A DNA stretch of 14,500 bases from an uncultured Dechloromonas sp. (GCA_946477505.1 CAMKYP010000046.1:1-14500); one strand, 5' to 3'. Positions 1 to 7,286 are shown, numbered from the stretch's first letter. Numbers and translations are program-made. The notes: a model not told the origin generated them from the letters alone.

Positions 1-89
1 CGCTGGTCGATACCCGGCGTATTGGCCTGGGCAAAAGCAAGGGTGGGCAGAACGATGGCGATGGCGGCAAGCGCTTTGACGGTTTTCAT
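1..89 (-). CDS. small secreted protein, N-terminal fragment (cut by window edge)
   Basis: Only the first 29 codons are in the window; the gene continues beyond base 1. The ATG (87-89 on the minus strand) sits 5 bases after a perfect AGGAGG Shine-Dalgarno (95-100), so the start is firm. Residues 1-20 are a classic Sec signal peptide: Lys near the N-terminus, an Ala/Ile/Leu core, and a Leu-Ala-Phe-Ala cleavage site. The mature protein begins with Gln-Ala-Asn-Thr-Pro-Gly-Ile-Asp-Gln-Arg. From memory, this start is typical of short periplasmic proteins of unknown function in betaproteobacteria, which continue with an Ala-Asn-Gln-Gln-rich helix. A TCTAAT at 129-134 (minus) could be its -10 box, which would make it independent of ugpQ upstream. 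The function is not known to me, and the fragment is too short to confirm the family. Confidence 0.6.
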   Translation of the reverse strand, partial: MKTVKALAAIAIVLPTLAFAQANTPGIDQ

Positions 90-153
90 GTTTTCCTCCT
101 GAGATGTAGGGCGAACTCCCTGAGCACCATTAGAGGTGAAACCGCGTCAAAAA

Positions 154-897
154 TCAGCCGTCCAAATGCAAGCCTTTGTAAGCACTTGTTTCGGATGCAA
201 ACAGATCGAGCCGGTCGGTAAACAACGAACTGACGCCCCTCTCGAAAAGTTTTTTTGCCTGCTCCGGATCATTGACGGTGTAACACAACGCGGGAACGGC
301 AGCATCCTTCAATGCGGCAAGGGTATCGTCATCCAGGTGCCGGGCGTTGCAATGCAGCGTGACCGCCCGCAGACGCGCCATTTCCTGTTGCCAATCCGCG
401 GGAATCTGCTCGAACAGCAGGCCTCGCGGCAGATCGGGCGCCAGATCGCGAGCAACTTCGACAGCCTCGAGGGAAAACGACGACAGCAGGGGCATCACCT
501 CGGCTCCATGCCACAAGGCGCGCGCCTGATGGGCCACCGTCTCGGCCGTCTGGCGCTCGAAACCACCTGCCGGCTTGATCTCGACGTTGGCCAGCAAGCC
601 GTATTGGCGACACAGCGCCGCCGCTTCGGCAAGGCGCGGGATACGCTCGCCATGGCCGGCATCGAGCGCGAACAGTTCGCTATCCGGCATATCGCAGACG
701 CGCCCGACGCCGTTGGTCGTCCGCTCCAGCGTTTCATCGTGGATGAGAACCGGAGTACCGTCTCCCGACAACATGACATCGAATTCGACCGCCCGATAAC
801 CGAGCCGCGCCGCCAACCGGATTCCGGCCAGGGTGTTTTCCGGCGCGAGCGAACCGCCGCCGCGATGGGCAAACCAGCGCGGCAGCGTCAGCTTCAT
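154..897 (-). CDS. ugpQ: glycerophosphodiester phosphodiesterase (UgpQ-like, cytoplasmic)
   Basis: A 247-residue GDPD-family enzyme, the same length as E. coli UgpQ. It hydrolyses glycerophosphodiesters to sn-glycerol-3-phosphate and an alcohol. Visible family signatures are the His11-Arg12 pair in the FAHRGG motif, PENT at 19-22, Glu38 and Asp40 in the EFD motif, His53-Asp54, and Glu106/Lys108 in VEIKP. These are the catalytic and metal-binding positions of the TIM-barrel family. No signal peptide is present, so it should act in the cytoplasm, as UgpQ does, rather than in the periplasm like GlpQ. The ATG at 897 is chosen because it overlaps the ugpB stop as TGATG and places the first barrel strand at the N-terminus; the reading frame stays open 35 codons further upstream but inside ugpB. 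Translational coupling to ugpB supports a shared role in glycerophosphodiester use. Confidence 0.9.
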   Translation of the reverse strand: MKLTLPRWFAHRGGGSLAPENTLAGIRLAARLGYRAVEFDVMLSGDGTPVLIHDETLERTTNGVGRVCDMPDSELFALDAGHGERIPRLAEAAALCRQYGLLANVEIKPAGGFERQTAETVAHQARALWHGAEVMPLLSSFSLEAVEVARDLAPDLPRGLLFEQIPADWQQEMARLRAVTLHCNARHLDDDTLAALKDAAVPALCYTVNDPEQAKKLFERGVSSLFTDRLDLFASETSAYKGLHLDG

Positions 898-2201
898 CAG
901 AAAGGCTGCGCCTTCTTCAGGGCCGGCTTGGCGTTCAACACGGCATTCCCGCGCGACACCGCCGTATCGAGCGCAGCCTTGGCGGGTTTCTTGTCGGACC
1001 AAACGGCCTCCAGCTCTTCGCTGGTAATGATGCGAATCGGATCGGTATCGGTCACATGCGGAACATTCGCCGTACCGCGCCCCTTCATCGAGGCATAGGC
1101 CACTTCAAGCGTCTTGTCGCCATCCTGCAGCAGCGTGCTCCGGGCCGCCGAGCGCGCCGCAGCCGTCAGCGGCAAACCGCCGTAGATACGGACCATTTCG
1201 ATCTGCATTTCCGGCGAAAGCAGGAAAGAAACGAATTTCGCCGCCTGCTTGTATTCGGCTGCCGACTTTCCGGCCCCCACCCACAGTGAGCCGCCGTCGG
1301 CCAAGGTGTGCTGGCGGCCGCCATAGACGTCGTCATGGTAAGGCAGCGGCGCCACGCCCAGCTCGACGCCCTTCGCATCGCGAAAACCCACGTGCTCGCG
1401 GGAATCGGTGGTGATCATGGCGCACTCACCGTCATGGAAGCGTGCGCTGGCTTCGTCGCGACGCCCGAAGACCTTGAAATAGTTAGCCTTAGCCCAGGTT
1501 GCCATCATGGCGATGTGCTTGACTTGCGGGAGCCCGTTGAAGGTCAAGACCCCCTTGTCGCTGACCGCAGGAAGCCCGGAAACGGCGCTCACGTTGTCGA
1601 CATGGACCCAGACCGGCCACGACGAGGTATAGGGGCAGGCATAGCCGGCATCCTGAAGCTTGTCGAGCACGCCCTGCATCTCGAACCAAGTCTTCGGCGG
1701 CTGCTCGGGGTCCAGCTTCGCCTTGCGGAAGGCATTCTTGTTGTAGAACAGCACCGGCGTCGAATAGACCAGCGGCAAGGCGACCAGACGCCCCTTGCCA
1801 TCAACCGTACCGGCCTTCAGATCGGGAGAGAGATCGGCCAGATTCAGCGGCTGGCCTGCCTTTGCCATCATTTCGTACAAGGGAACGAAGCTCTTCGGCT
1901 GAACCAGAATATCGCTTATGTCATAACGGCGAACCAGATTCAGGCCGGCCGGCTTTTCACCCTTTTCGAGGCGGGACAGCTTCAGGTTGCCTCCCATTTC
2001 CTTGTTGAAGCGATCAACCACGGCTTGCAACTGCTCCTCGCCAGCCGGACCAAGGTTGTGCGCGAGTTCGAAATCGGCAGCCACCGCCGGTGCCGGCGCA
2101 GCCTTGGCTGCAGCTTTCGCGGCCGGCTTGGCCGCCAAGGCGGAAGCACAGACAAAGGCCAGGGAAATGGCGAGAACGGAAGGGAGAATACGATGCTGCA
2201 T
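897..2201 (-). CDS. ugpB: UgpB-like ABC transporter substrate-binding protein
   Basis: A 434-residue periplasmic binding protein. Residues 1-24 form a signal peptide ending Ala-Leu-Ala-Ala, followed by an unusual Ala/Lys/Pro linker to about residue 42. From about 145 on it matches E. coli UgpB closely: STPV at 147-150, YNK then the DPEQPPKTW segment (164-172), the paired Trp195/Trp198, PQVKHIAMM, GGSLW at 303-307, Tyr340 and Arg390 before the EELE motif. UgpB binds sn-glycerol-3-phosphate and glycerophosphocholine for import. The N-terminal lobe is shorter than in E. coli and seems to lack two ligand residues, so the exact substrate is uncertain. The ATG follows a GGAG (2207-2210) at 5 bases, with a TATAAT further upstream. 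ugpQ follows directly. No ugpA, ugpE or ugpC is present in the window, and the gene after ugpQ is unrelated. Confidence 0.85.
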   Translation of the reverse strand: MQHRILPSVLAISLAFVCASALAAKPAAKAAAKAAPAPAVAADFELAHNLGPAGEEQLQAVVDRFNKEMGGNLKLSRLEKGEKPAGLNLVRRYDISDILVQPKSFVPLYEMMAKAGQPLNLADLSPDLKAGTVDGKGRLVALPLVYSTPVLFYNKNAFRKAKLDPEQPPKTWFEMQGVLDKLQDAGYACPYTSSWPVWVHVDNVSAVSGLPAVSDKGVLTFNGLPQVKHIAMMATWAKANYFKVFGRRDEASARFHDGECAMITTDSREHVGFRDAKGVELGVAPLPYHDDVYGGRQHTLADGGSLWVGAGKSAAEYKQAAKFVSFLLSPEMQIEMVRIYGGLPLTAAARSAARSTLLQDGDKTLEVAYASMKGRGTANVPHVTDTDPIRIITSEELEAVWSDKKPAKAALDTAVSRGNAVLNAKPALKKAQPF

Positions 2202-2224
2202 GGGTACTCCGGGAGCGTAAAGCG

Positions 2225-2243
2225 TTTGATTATACCCGTCAAA
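2225..2243. promoter_or_regulatory. candidate operator dyad over the ugpB -10 box
   Basis: TTTGA (2225-2229), nine bases, then TCAAA (2239-2243) form a perfect 5-bp inverted repeat overlapping the ugpB -10 box in the 93-base divergent gap. The spacing does not fit an FNR site (which needs a 4-base centre). It could be a regulator site or chance. Confidence 0.25.
2229..2234 (-). promoter_or_regulatory. candidate -10 box of ugpB
   Basis: A perfect TATAAT on the minus strand would start transcription near 2222 and give a leader of about 20 bases to the ugpB ATG at 2201. No good -35 hexamer lies 16-18 bases upstream, so it may depend on an activator or be weak. Confidence 0.45.
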
Positions 2244-2294
2244 ATCAGGGCGTCGCCTCTCCCTGCTTTTTACAAATATGCGAGAATCGCAAAC

Positions 2295-2705
2295 ATGAAA
2301 ACGTACATCCTAACCGCCATCGCCGTTATCGCACTTACAGCGTGCGACCAGATCGGCCAGAAACTTGGCCTGGAAGACCCCGCCAAGAAGGAAGCGCGCA
2401 TGGAACCGGAAGCCAAGGCAGTCGGCAGCGCCTGCCGACAATCGGGACGCGCCATCGAGGACTGCTATTCGATCTATGGCTGGCTGCCGAAAGCCGGCAT
2501 CTACGCCGGCTGGCGTGAAATGGACGAATACATGCGGGAAAACAAGCTGGAAACGGTCGCCCCGCAACTTCCGCCCCCGGAACCCCCGGGCGCAAGAAAA
2601 AAGGCCAAAAAAGATCCGACAGAAGCTACCCCTGCAAGCGAAACCAAGGCGGAAAGCAAGGCAGAAGCCAAGGCTGAAGGGGAAAAGAAAGTGGACAAAC
2701 ACTAA
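2295..2705 (+). CDS. small lipoprotein with Cys pair and Lys/Ala/Glu tail, function unknown
   Basis: A 136-residue lipoprotein. Lys2, a hydrophobic stretch and a Leu-Thr-Ala-Cys lipobox (residues 14-17) mark signal peptidase II cleavage before Cys17. Asp18 follows the Cys; in enterobacteria this +2 Asp keeps lipoproteins in the inner membrane. The folded part is short (about 40-90), with Cys47 and Cys57 that could form a disulfide, and a segment reading GRAIEDC then AGWREMDEYM. From memory, similar segments occur in unnamed betaproteobacterial lipoproteins. Pro-rich residues (91-99) lead into a low-complexity, highly charged tail of Lys/Ala/Glu (100-136). The frame is open far upstream, but that part is antisense to ugpB; the ATG at 2295 is right because the lipobox starts there. 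The Shine-Dalgarno is weak. The histidine kinase gene begins 38 bases downstream and is probably co-transcribed. Confidence 0.8.
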   Translation: MKTYILTAIAVIALTACDQIGQKLGLEDPAKKEARMEPEAKAVGSACRQSGRAIEDCYSIYGWLPKAGIYAGWREMDEYMRENKLETVAPQLPPPEPPGARKKAKKDPTEATPASETKAESKAEAKAEGEKKVDKH

Positions 2706-2743
2706 GCCGCCCGACGCGCCAGGTTTCCTCTCGGAGAATATCA

Positions 2744-5281
2744 ATGCCTTTCCCGGCTTTCATGGGCGGAATACGCGGAAAACTGATCACTATCTTCGTG
2801 CTGATCAAGGTGATTCCGCTTCTGCTGCTCGCCTGGTTTGCCTGGTATGCGACGAGCCATCTGGGCAACGACGTATCGGCCAAGGCCACGAGCATGGCCG
2901 ATACCGTGCTGGCGACCATGAAATCCATGGGCAAGACGGTCACCGACGATTCGATACGCGCACTGGACTTGCGTTCGCGCGAAGCGATCGAGGCACTGAC
3001 GACGGACACAGCCAAGGAAATCGCCAGCTTCCTGTACGACCGCGACGAGGATATCCGTCAGGCAGCCACACTCCCCCTTTCCGAGGAGGCTTTCGGACAG
3101 TTTCTGGACCAACACCGGCGCGACATCTATCAGCACGGGCCATGGCGCCTGGCCGACGACGGAAAGTCCTGGGTGCCCGAACAATCGGTCGTGCGCGAGA
3201 CAAAGGCCACTCGCACTCCCCTGCCCGACAACGCCCGGGACTTTCATGCGCGCCCCCGGGAATATCTCGGAGAACGCCAGCGCCGTCCACTATTCGTCGA
3301 AATCACCTTCGTCGACCTGGCCGGCAATGAAAAAATCAAGGTCACGCGAGGCGACCTGACCGACAAGCGCTGCTTGAACATTGCCGATCCAGCGAACACC
3401 TTCGTGAAGGCCGAAAAATACTTCGCCGAGCTAGGCAAACTCAAGCCTGGGGAAATTCACGTCTCCAACGTGATCGGCGCCTATGTGTCGACGCATACGC
3501 TGGGCCCCTACCTTCCCGCAGCCCTCGAAAAGGCCGGGAAGCCCTTCAAACCTGAGGAATCGGCCTATGCTGGCACGGAAAACCCAGTCGGTAAGCGCTT
3601 CCGCGGAATTGTCCGCTGGGCCATGCCGGTGGTCAGGGGAGGCAGGATCACCGGCTATGTCACGCTGGCTCTCGACCACGACCACATCCGCCAGTTCTCC
3701 GATCGCCTGATGCCGACCGAGGAACGCTTCACCCCGATCGCCGACGCGATCAAAGGCAACTATGCCTTTCTTTGGGATCATAACAGCCGCTCGATTTCCC
3801 ATCCCCGCGACTACATGATCGCAGGATACGACCCGCTGACCGGCCGTCCGGCCACGCCATGGATGGACGAAGCGCTTTACGCAGAATGGCAAGCCAGCGG
3901 CAAGTCCTCCGACGAATTCCTTGCCAGCGTACCGCCGTTTCGCGACCAGAAGCTGACGCGCCAGCCAGCCAAGGCGCAAATCGAAGCCGGGAGCATCGGC
4001 CTCGACTGCCGCTACCTCAACTTCTCGCCGCAATGCGACGGCTGGAACGCCCTGACCGAACACGGTGGATCAGGTTCCTTCGTTATCTTCTTCTCGGGCT
4101 TGTGGAAACTCACCACAGCCGCCGCGATCCCCTATTACACCGGGCAGTATGGCAAGACGCGGCAGGGATTCGGTTTTGTCACCATCGGCGCCAATGTCGA
4201 CGAATTTCATAAGGCCGCAACCGACACGGCAATGCGGATCAACACCTTGGTCGAGCAGAAGGATGCCGACTTCAAGAGTCACCGCAGCGCCCTGCTCGAT
4301 CATATCAGCGACAGCCTGGCAAACACCGCGTTCGGCCTGTGGGGTTCGACCTTGTTGATGGTGATCATCGTCATCGGCATCGCCGTCTGGATCGCCGGCC
4401 TGCTGACCCGGCGGATTACCGGGATGATTGACGGCATTCACGACTTCCAGCGCGGCAACCTCAGGCGCCGGCTGGATGCGCGAGGCACCGACGAAATGGG
4501 CGAACTGGCCCGATCCTTCAACCACATGGCCAACTCCGTCGAGGAATCGTTCAAACGCCTCGATGACGCACGCGAAAAAGCCGAGGAAGCCAGTCGCCAG
4601 AAATCTGCCTTCCTGGCCACAATGTCGCATGAACTGCGAACCCCGCTCAACGGCATACTGGGTTTTGCCGAGCTCCTGAAACTCGAACTGGCCAATCCAT
4701 CGCATCAGGAATACGCCACTATCATCGAGCAGAGTGGCAGTCATCTGCTCCGTCTAGTCAATGAAATACTCGACCTGGTCAAGATCGAGTCGGGAGAAAT
4801 GGACTTCCAGTCCATTCCGACGTCCATTTTGGGTCTTGTCGAGGCATGTGCCGCGCAGTACAGAAGTCCCGCGGAAGACAAAGGCCTCCGCTTCCAGGTA
4901 TCCCTTGCCGAGGGGCTTCCCGCCCAGTTCCCGACCGACCCGGTGCGCCTGCGCCAGATTCTCGACAACCTGCTAAGCAATGCGGTGAAATTTACGTCAC
5001 GCGGTGAAATTTCCCTCACTGTCAGCCGGATTGGCGATGAAATTGCGTTTTCCGTAAGCGACACCGGCTTGGGCATCCCCGTGGAGAGCCGGGAAACGGT
5101 CTTCGAGAAATTCAAGCAACTGGAGCATTTCCTGACCCGAGAGCAAGGCGGAACGGGTCTTGGACTCGCCTTAGTCAAACAACTCGTCGACCGCATGGGC
5201 GGTAGAATCACGCTGGTTTCCGAAGTCGACATCGGCTCGACCTTTACCGTATTCCTTCCGATTGGAGCGACGAATGACTGA
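2744..5281 (+). CDS. transmembrane sensor histidine kinase (Cache-like sensor, HAMP, HisKA, HATPase)
   Basis: An 845-residue kinase starting at an ATG 7-8 bases after GGAG. A membrane helix at about 13-36 and a second at about 530-555 enclose a periplasmic sensor of nearly 500 residues, probably a double-Cache-like fold (inferred from topology and length). The C-terminal half of the sensor holds Cys422 and Cys431, which could be disulfide-bonded, and a segment rich in aromatic residues and Gly/Thr running up to the VTIGANVDEFHKA stretch. After helix 2 come a HAMP linker (about 553-605), the phospho-acceptor His629 in SHELRTPLNG, the N-box LDNLLSNAVKF (Asn746), the G1 box DTGLGI (773-778) and the G2 box GGTGLGL (802-808). 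All catalytic motifs are intact. There is no fused receiver; the next gene supplies one, overlapping by 8 bases. The ligand cannot be read from sequence. Confidence 0.92.
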   Translation: MPFPAFMGGIRGKLITIFVLIKVIPLLLLAWFAWYATSHLGNDVSAKATSMADTVLATMKSMGKTVTDDSIRALDLRSREAIEALTTDTAKEIASFLYDRDEDIRQAATLPLSEEAFGQFLDQHRRDIYQHGPWRLADDGKSWVPEQSVVRETKATRTPLPDNARDFHARPREYLGERQRRPLFVEITFVDLAGNEKIKVTRGDLTDKRCLNIADPANTFVKAEKYFAELGKLKPGEIHVSNVIGAYVSTHTLGPYLPAALEKAGKPFKPEESAYAGTENPVGKRFRGIVRWAMPVVRGGRITGYVTLALDHDHIRQFSDRLMPTEERFTPIADAIKGNYAFLWDHNSRSISHPRDYMIAGYDPLTGRPATPWMDEALYAEWQASGKSSDEFLASVPPFRDQKLTRQPAKAQIEAGSIGLDCRYLNFSPQCDGWNALTEHGGSGSFVIFFSGLWKLTTAAAIPYYTGQYGKTRQGFGFVTIGANVDEFHKAATDTAMRINTLVEQKDADFKSHRSALLDHISDSLANTAFGLWGSTLLMVIIVIGIAVWIAGLLTRRITGMIDGIHDFQRGNLRRRLDARGTDEMGELARSFNHMANSVEESFKRLDDAREKAEEASRQKSAFLATMSHELRTPLNGILGFAELLKLELANPSHQEYATIIEQSGSHLLRLVNEILDLVKIESGEMDFQSIPTSILGLVEACAAQYRSPAEDKGLRFQVSLAEGLPAQFPTDPVRLRQILDNLLSNAVKFTSRGEISLTVSRIGDEIAFSVSDTGLGIPVESRETVFEKFKQLEHFLTREQGGTGLGLALVKQLVDRMGGRITLVSEVDIGSTFTVFLPIGATND

Positions 5282-5639
5282 TCAACCGCTAGCGCTGGTC
5301 GTTGATGATCAACCAACCAATCGCCTGCTCGCGTCGGCGCTGCTCAAGCGCCTGGGCTGGAACGTCAAGGAAGCTGCGGACGGACTGACCGCCCTGGCCT
5401 TGGCAAAACAAAATACTTTCCGCCTGATTCTGCTCGACATCAGCATGCCCGGACTATCCGGTGAAGAGACCTGCGCCCAGCTCAAAGCCAGCACCCTGGC
5501 GCCTCCGCCGAAAATCATCGCCTACACGGCACATGCATTTCAGGAAGATCTGGATCGCCTGAGAAGCCTCGGCTTCGACGACGTGCTCGTCAAACCGATC
5601 AACCGGCAGCAGCTTGAAGCGATGGTCGGCAGTCTTTGA
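5274..5639 (+). CDS. single-domain response regulator (CheY-like receiver)
   Basis: A 121-residue protein that is a receiver domain and nothing more. The acidic pair Asp11-Asp12, the phospho-acceptor Asp55 in LLDIS, Thr85 in AYTAH and Lys107 in LVKPI are all in place, so it should be phosphorylated, most likely by the kinase just upstream. The ATG at 5274 follows a GGAG at 5264-5267 and overlaps the last 8 bases of the kinase gene, so the pair is translationally coupled. An in-frame TTG at 5262 is less likely. No DNA-binding, GGDEF, HD-GYP or other output domain follows. It may act by protein contact, or pass phosphate to a histidine phosphotransfer protein coded elsewhere. Receivers of this kind (KPINRQQLEAMV ending) resemble those fused to hybrid kinases, so the pair may be a hybrid kinase in two pieces. 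Confidence 0.9.
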   Translation: MTDQPLALVVDDQPTNRLLASALLKRLGWNVKEAADGLTALALAKQNTFRLILLDISMPGLSGEETCAQLKASTLAPPPKIIAYTAHAFQEDLDRLRSLGFDDVLVKPINRQQLEAMVGSL

Positions 5640-5694
5640 GCTCAAGCATTTTCCGGCAAGGACCATACGCTCAGCACCCAGCAGTCCATGTATT

Positions 5695-5724
5695 CTGACC
5701 TACAGTGGATGGTAAGCGTATAAT
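5695..5724 (+). promoter_or_regulatory. rhlE promoter (probably makes a leaderless mRNA)
   Basis: TATAAT at 5719-5724 is a perfect -10 box. CTGACC at 5695-5700 is a 4-of-6 match to the -35 consensus with an 18-base spacer. The expected start of transcription, about 7 bases after the -10 box, is 5731-5732, one or two bases before the rhlE ATG at 5733. No Shine-Dalgarno lies between. Confidence 0.6.
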
Positions 5725-5732
5725 TCCGGCCC

Positions 5733-7223
5733 ATGTCTGAAATCAATACCTTAGCCGGCGACGCAGCTGGCACTCCGGTTGCCGAAGCAGCCCCCGAAAT
5801 CACCTTTGCCGACCTCGGCCTAGCCCCCGAACTTTTGCGTGCTGTCACCGACGAAGGCTATACAAAACCGACTCCGATCCAGGCCAAGGCCATTCCGCTC
5901 GTCATCAGCGGCAAGGACATCATGGGCGGTGCTCAGACCGGCACTGGCAAGACCGCCGCCTTCACGTTGCCCATCCTGCAGCGCATCCTTCCCTTCGCCA
6001 GCAGCAGCCCGTCGCCGGCCAAGCACCCAGTACGCGCCCTGATCCTCGCCCCGACCCGCGAACTGGCGCTACAGGTTTTCGAATCGGTCAAGGCCTACAG
6101 CAAGCACACGCCGATCCGCGCCATGTGTGCCTTCGGCGGCGTCGACATCAAGCCGCAGATCGCCGAATTGAAAAAGGGCGTTGAAATCCTCGTCGCCACG
6201 CCGGGCCGCCTACTCGATCATGTCGAGAACAAGAGCGTCAGCTTCAATTCCGTGCAGGCGCTGGTCCTCGACGAAGCCGACCGCATGCTCGACATGGGCT
6301 TCATCCCCGACGTCACGCGCATCCTGAAAATGCTGCCGGCACAGCGGCAAAGCCTGCTCTTCTCGGCCACTTTCTCGGAAGAGATCAAGAAACTGGCCGA
6401 TACCATGCTCAGTTCGCCGGTCTTGGTCGAGGTTGCCCGCCGCAATCAGGTATCCGACACCATCACCCACCGTGTCCATCCTGTCTCCGAATACGGCAAG
6501 CGCGGCTTGCTGACCAAGCTGCTGAAATCTGGCGAAATCCGCCAGTGCATCGTCTTCATGCGCACCAAGCAGGGCTGTTCGCGCCTGACCCGCGAACTGC
6601 AGCGTGCCGGCATCCACGCCGATGCCATCCACGGCGACAAGAGCCAGATCGATCGTATCAAGGCACTTGACGCCTTCAAAGCCGGCGAAACGCATGCCCT
6701 GATCGCTACCGACGTTGCCGCCCGCGGACTGGATGTTGACGATCTGCCCTACGTCATCAACTACGAACTACCGCATACGCCGGAAGACTATGTGCATCGC
6801 ATCGGTCGAACCGGCCGCGCCGGCAAGATGGGGAACGCCATCTCGCTGGTCTGCGCGCACGAGGTCGGCTATCTGGTCGATATCGAAAAACTCATCAAGC
6901 GGCCGATCGAACAAGTCGAAGTAGCCGGCTTTGAACCGGAACCCGAATACGAGTACCCCCCGGGCAACAAGCGCAAACGTTCATCGGCACCGCCGCCGAA
7001 AGCGCCACTGGCGCACAAGCCGGAACGCCATGAACGCAACGACCGTCGCCCGCCGCGTCGCAACCCGATGATCGCCGCCGATGGTTTCGATTTCAGCAAG
7101 CCCTACGAGGAAAGCTCACCACGGGGCGAGATTCCGGACTCGCCCAAGGCGCCGCCCAAAGCTGACCCGCACAAGCCCAAACGCGTTGTTGCCGCACTGC
7201 TCGGCGGTCTGGGCCGTAAGTAA
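5733..7223 (+). CDS. rhlE: ATP-dependent RNA helicase, DEAD-box, RhlE family
   Basis: A 496-residue DEAD-box helicase that unwinds RNA in ribosome assembly, RNA decay or cold adaptation. All motifs are present in order: the Q motif ending at Gln50, Walker A AQTGTGKT (67-74), PTRELA (107-112), GG at 135-136, TPGR (156-159), DEAD (180-183), SAT (211-213), then in the second RecA domain the IHGDKSQ segment, ATDVAARGLD and HRIGRTGRAG. After the core (to about 410) comes a basic, Pro/Arg-rich tail containing GFDFSKPYE, with a GGLGRK end, as in long proteobacterial RhlE proteins; this tail is expected to bind RNA. The ATG at 5733 is the only sensible start, since the next Met is at residue 64 or so, past the Q motif. 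It has no Shine-Dalgarno. The gene stands alone, ended by a strong hairpin terminator. Confidence 0.95.
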   Translation: MSEINTLAGDAAGTPVAEAAPEITFADLGLAPELLRAVTDEGYTKPTPIQAKAIPLVISGKDIMGGAQTGTGKTAAFTLPILQRILPFASSSPSPAKHPVRALILAPTRELALQVFESVKAYSKHTPIRAMCAFGGVDIKPQIAELKKGVEILVATPGRLLDHVENKSVSFNSVQALVLDEADRMLDMGFIPDVTRILKMLPAQRQSLLFSATFSEEIKKLADTMLSSPVLVEVARRNQVSDTITHRVHPVSEYGKRGLLTKLLKSGEIRQCIVFMRTKQGCSRLTRELQRAGIHADAIHGDKSQIDRIKALDAFKAGETHALIATDVAARGLDVDDLPYVINYELPHTPEDYVHRIGRTGRAGKMGNAISLVCAHEVGYLVDIEKLIKRPIEQVEVAGFEPEPEYEYPPGNKRKRSSAPPPKAPLAHKPERHERNDRRPPRRNPMIAADGFDFSKPYEESSPRGEIPDSPKAPPKADPHKPKRVVAALLGGLGRK

Positions 7224-7239
7224 GACGTATCCTGCATGC

Positions 7240-7273
7240 AAGAACGGCGCCATTCAGGCGCCGTTCTTCTTTT
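7240..7273 (+). terminator. intrinsic terminator between rhlE and the convergent PP2C gene
   Basis: A perfect 12-bp stem, left arm 7240-7251 and right arm 7257-7268, with a 5-base loop, followed by CTTTT. It lies 16 bases after the rhlE stop and 13 bases before the end of the opposing phosphatase gene. Read from the other strand, the same stem ends in TTCTT, so it may also stop the minus-strand operon, though less strongly. Confidence 0.9.
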
Positions 7274-7286
7274 GATGTCCGGTCCA

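Noticed and set aside
136..1098. Long plus-strand open frame
   Set aside because: Antisense to ugpQ and the end of ugpB; the translation has no recognisable domain and is rich in Arg/Gln as expected for a shadow frame.
2225..2243. FNR-type site in the ugpB gap
   Set aside because: The half sites resemble TTGAT/ATCAA but the spacing is wrong for FNR or CRP.
1308..2294. Upstream extension of the lipoprotein frame (open for 329 codons before the ATG at 2295)
   Set aside because: It is antisense to ugpB, which is a well-recognised protein, and the lipobox signal peptide begins exactly at 2295.
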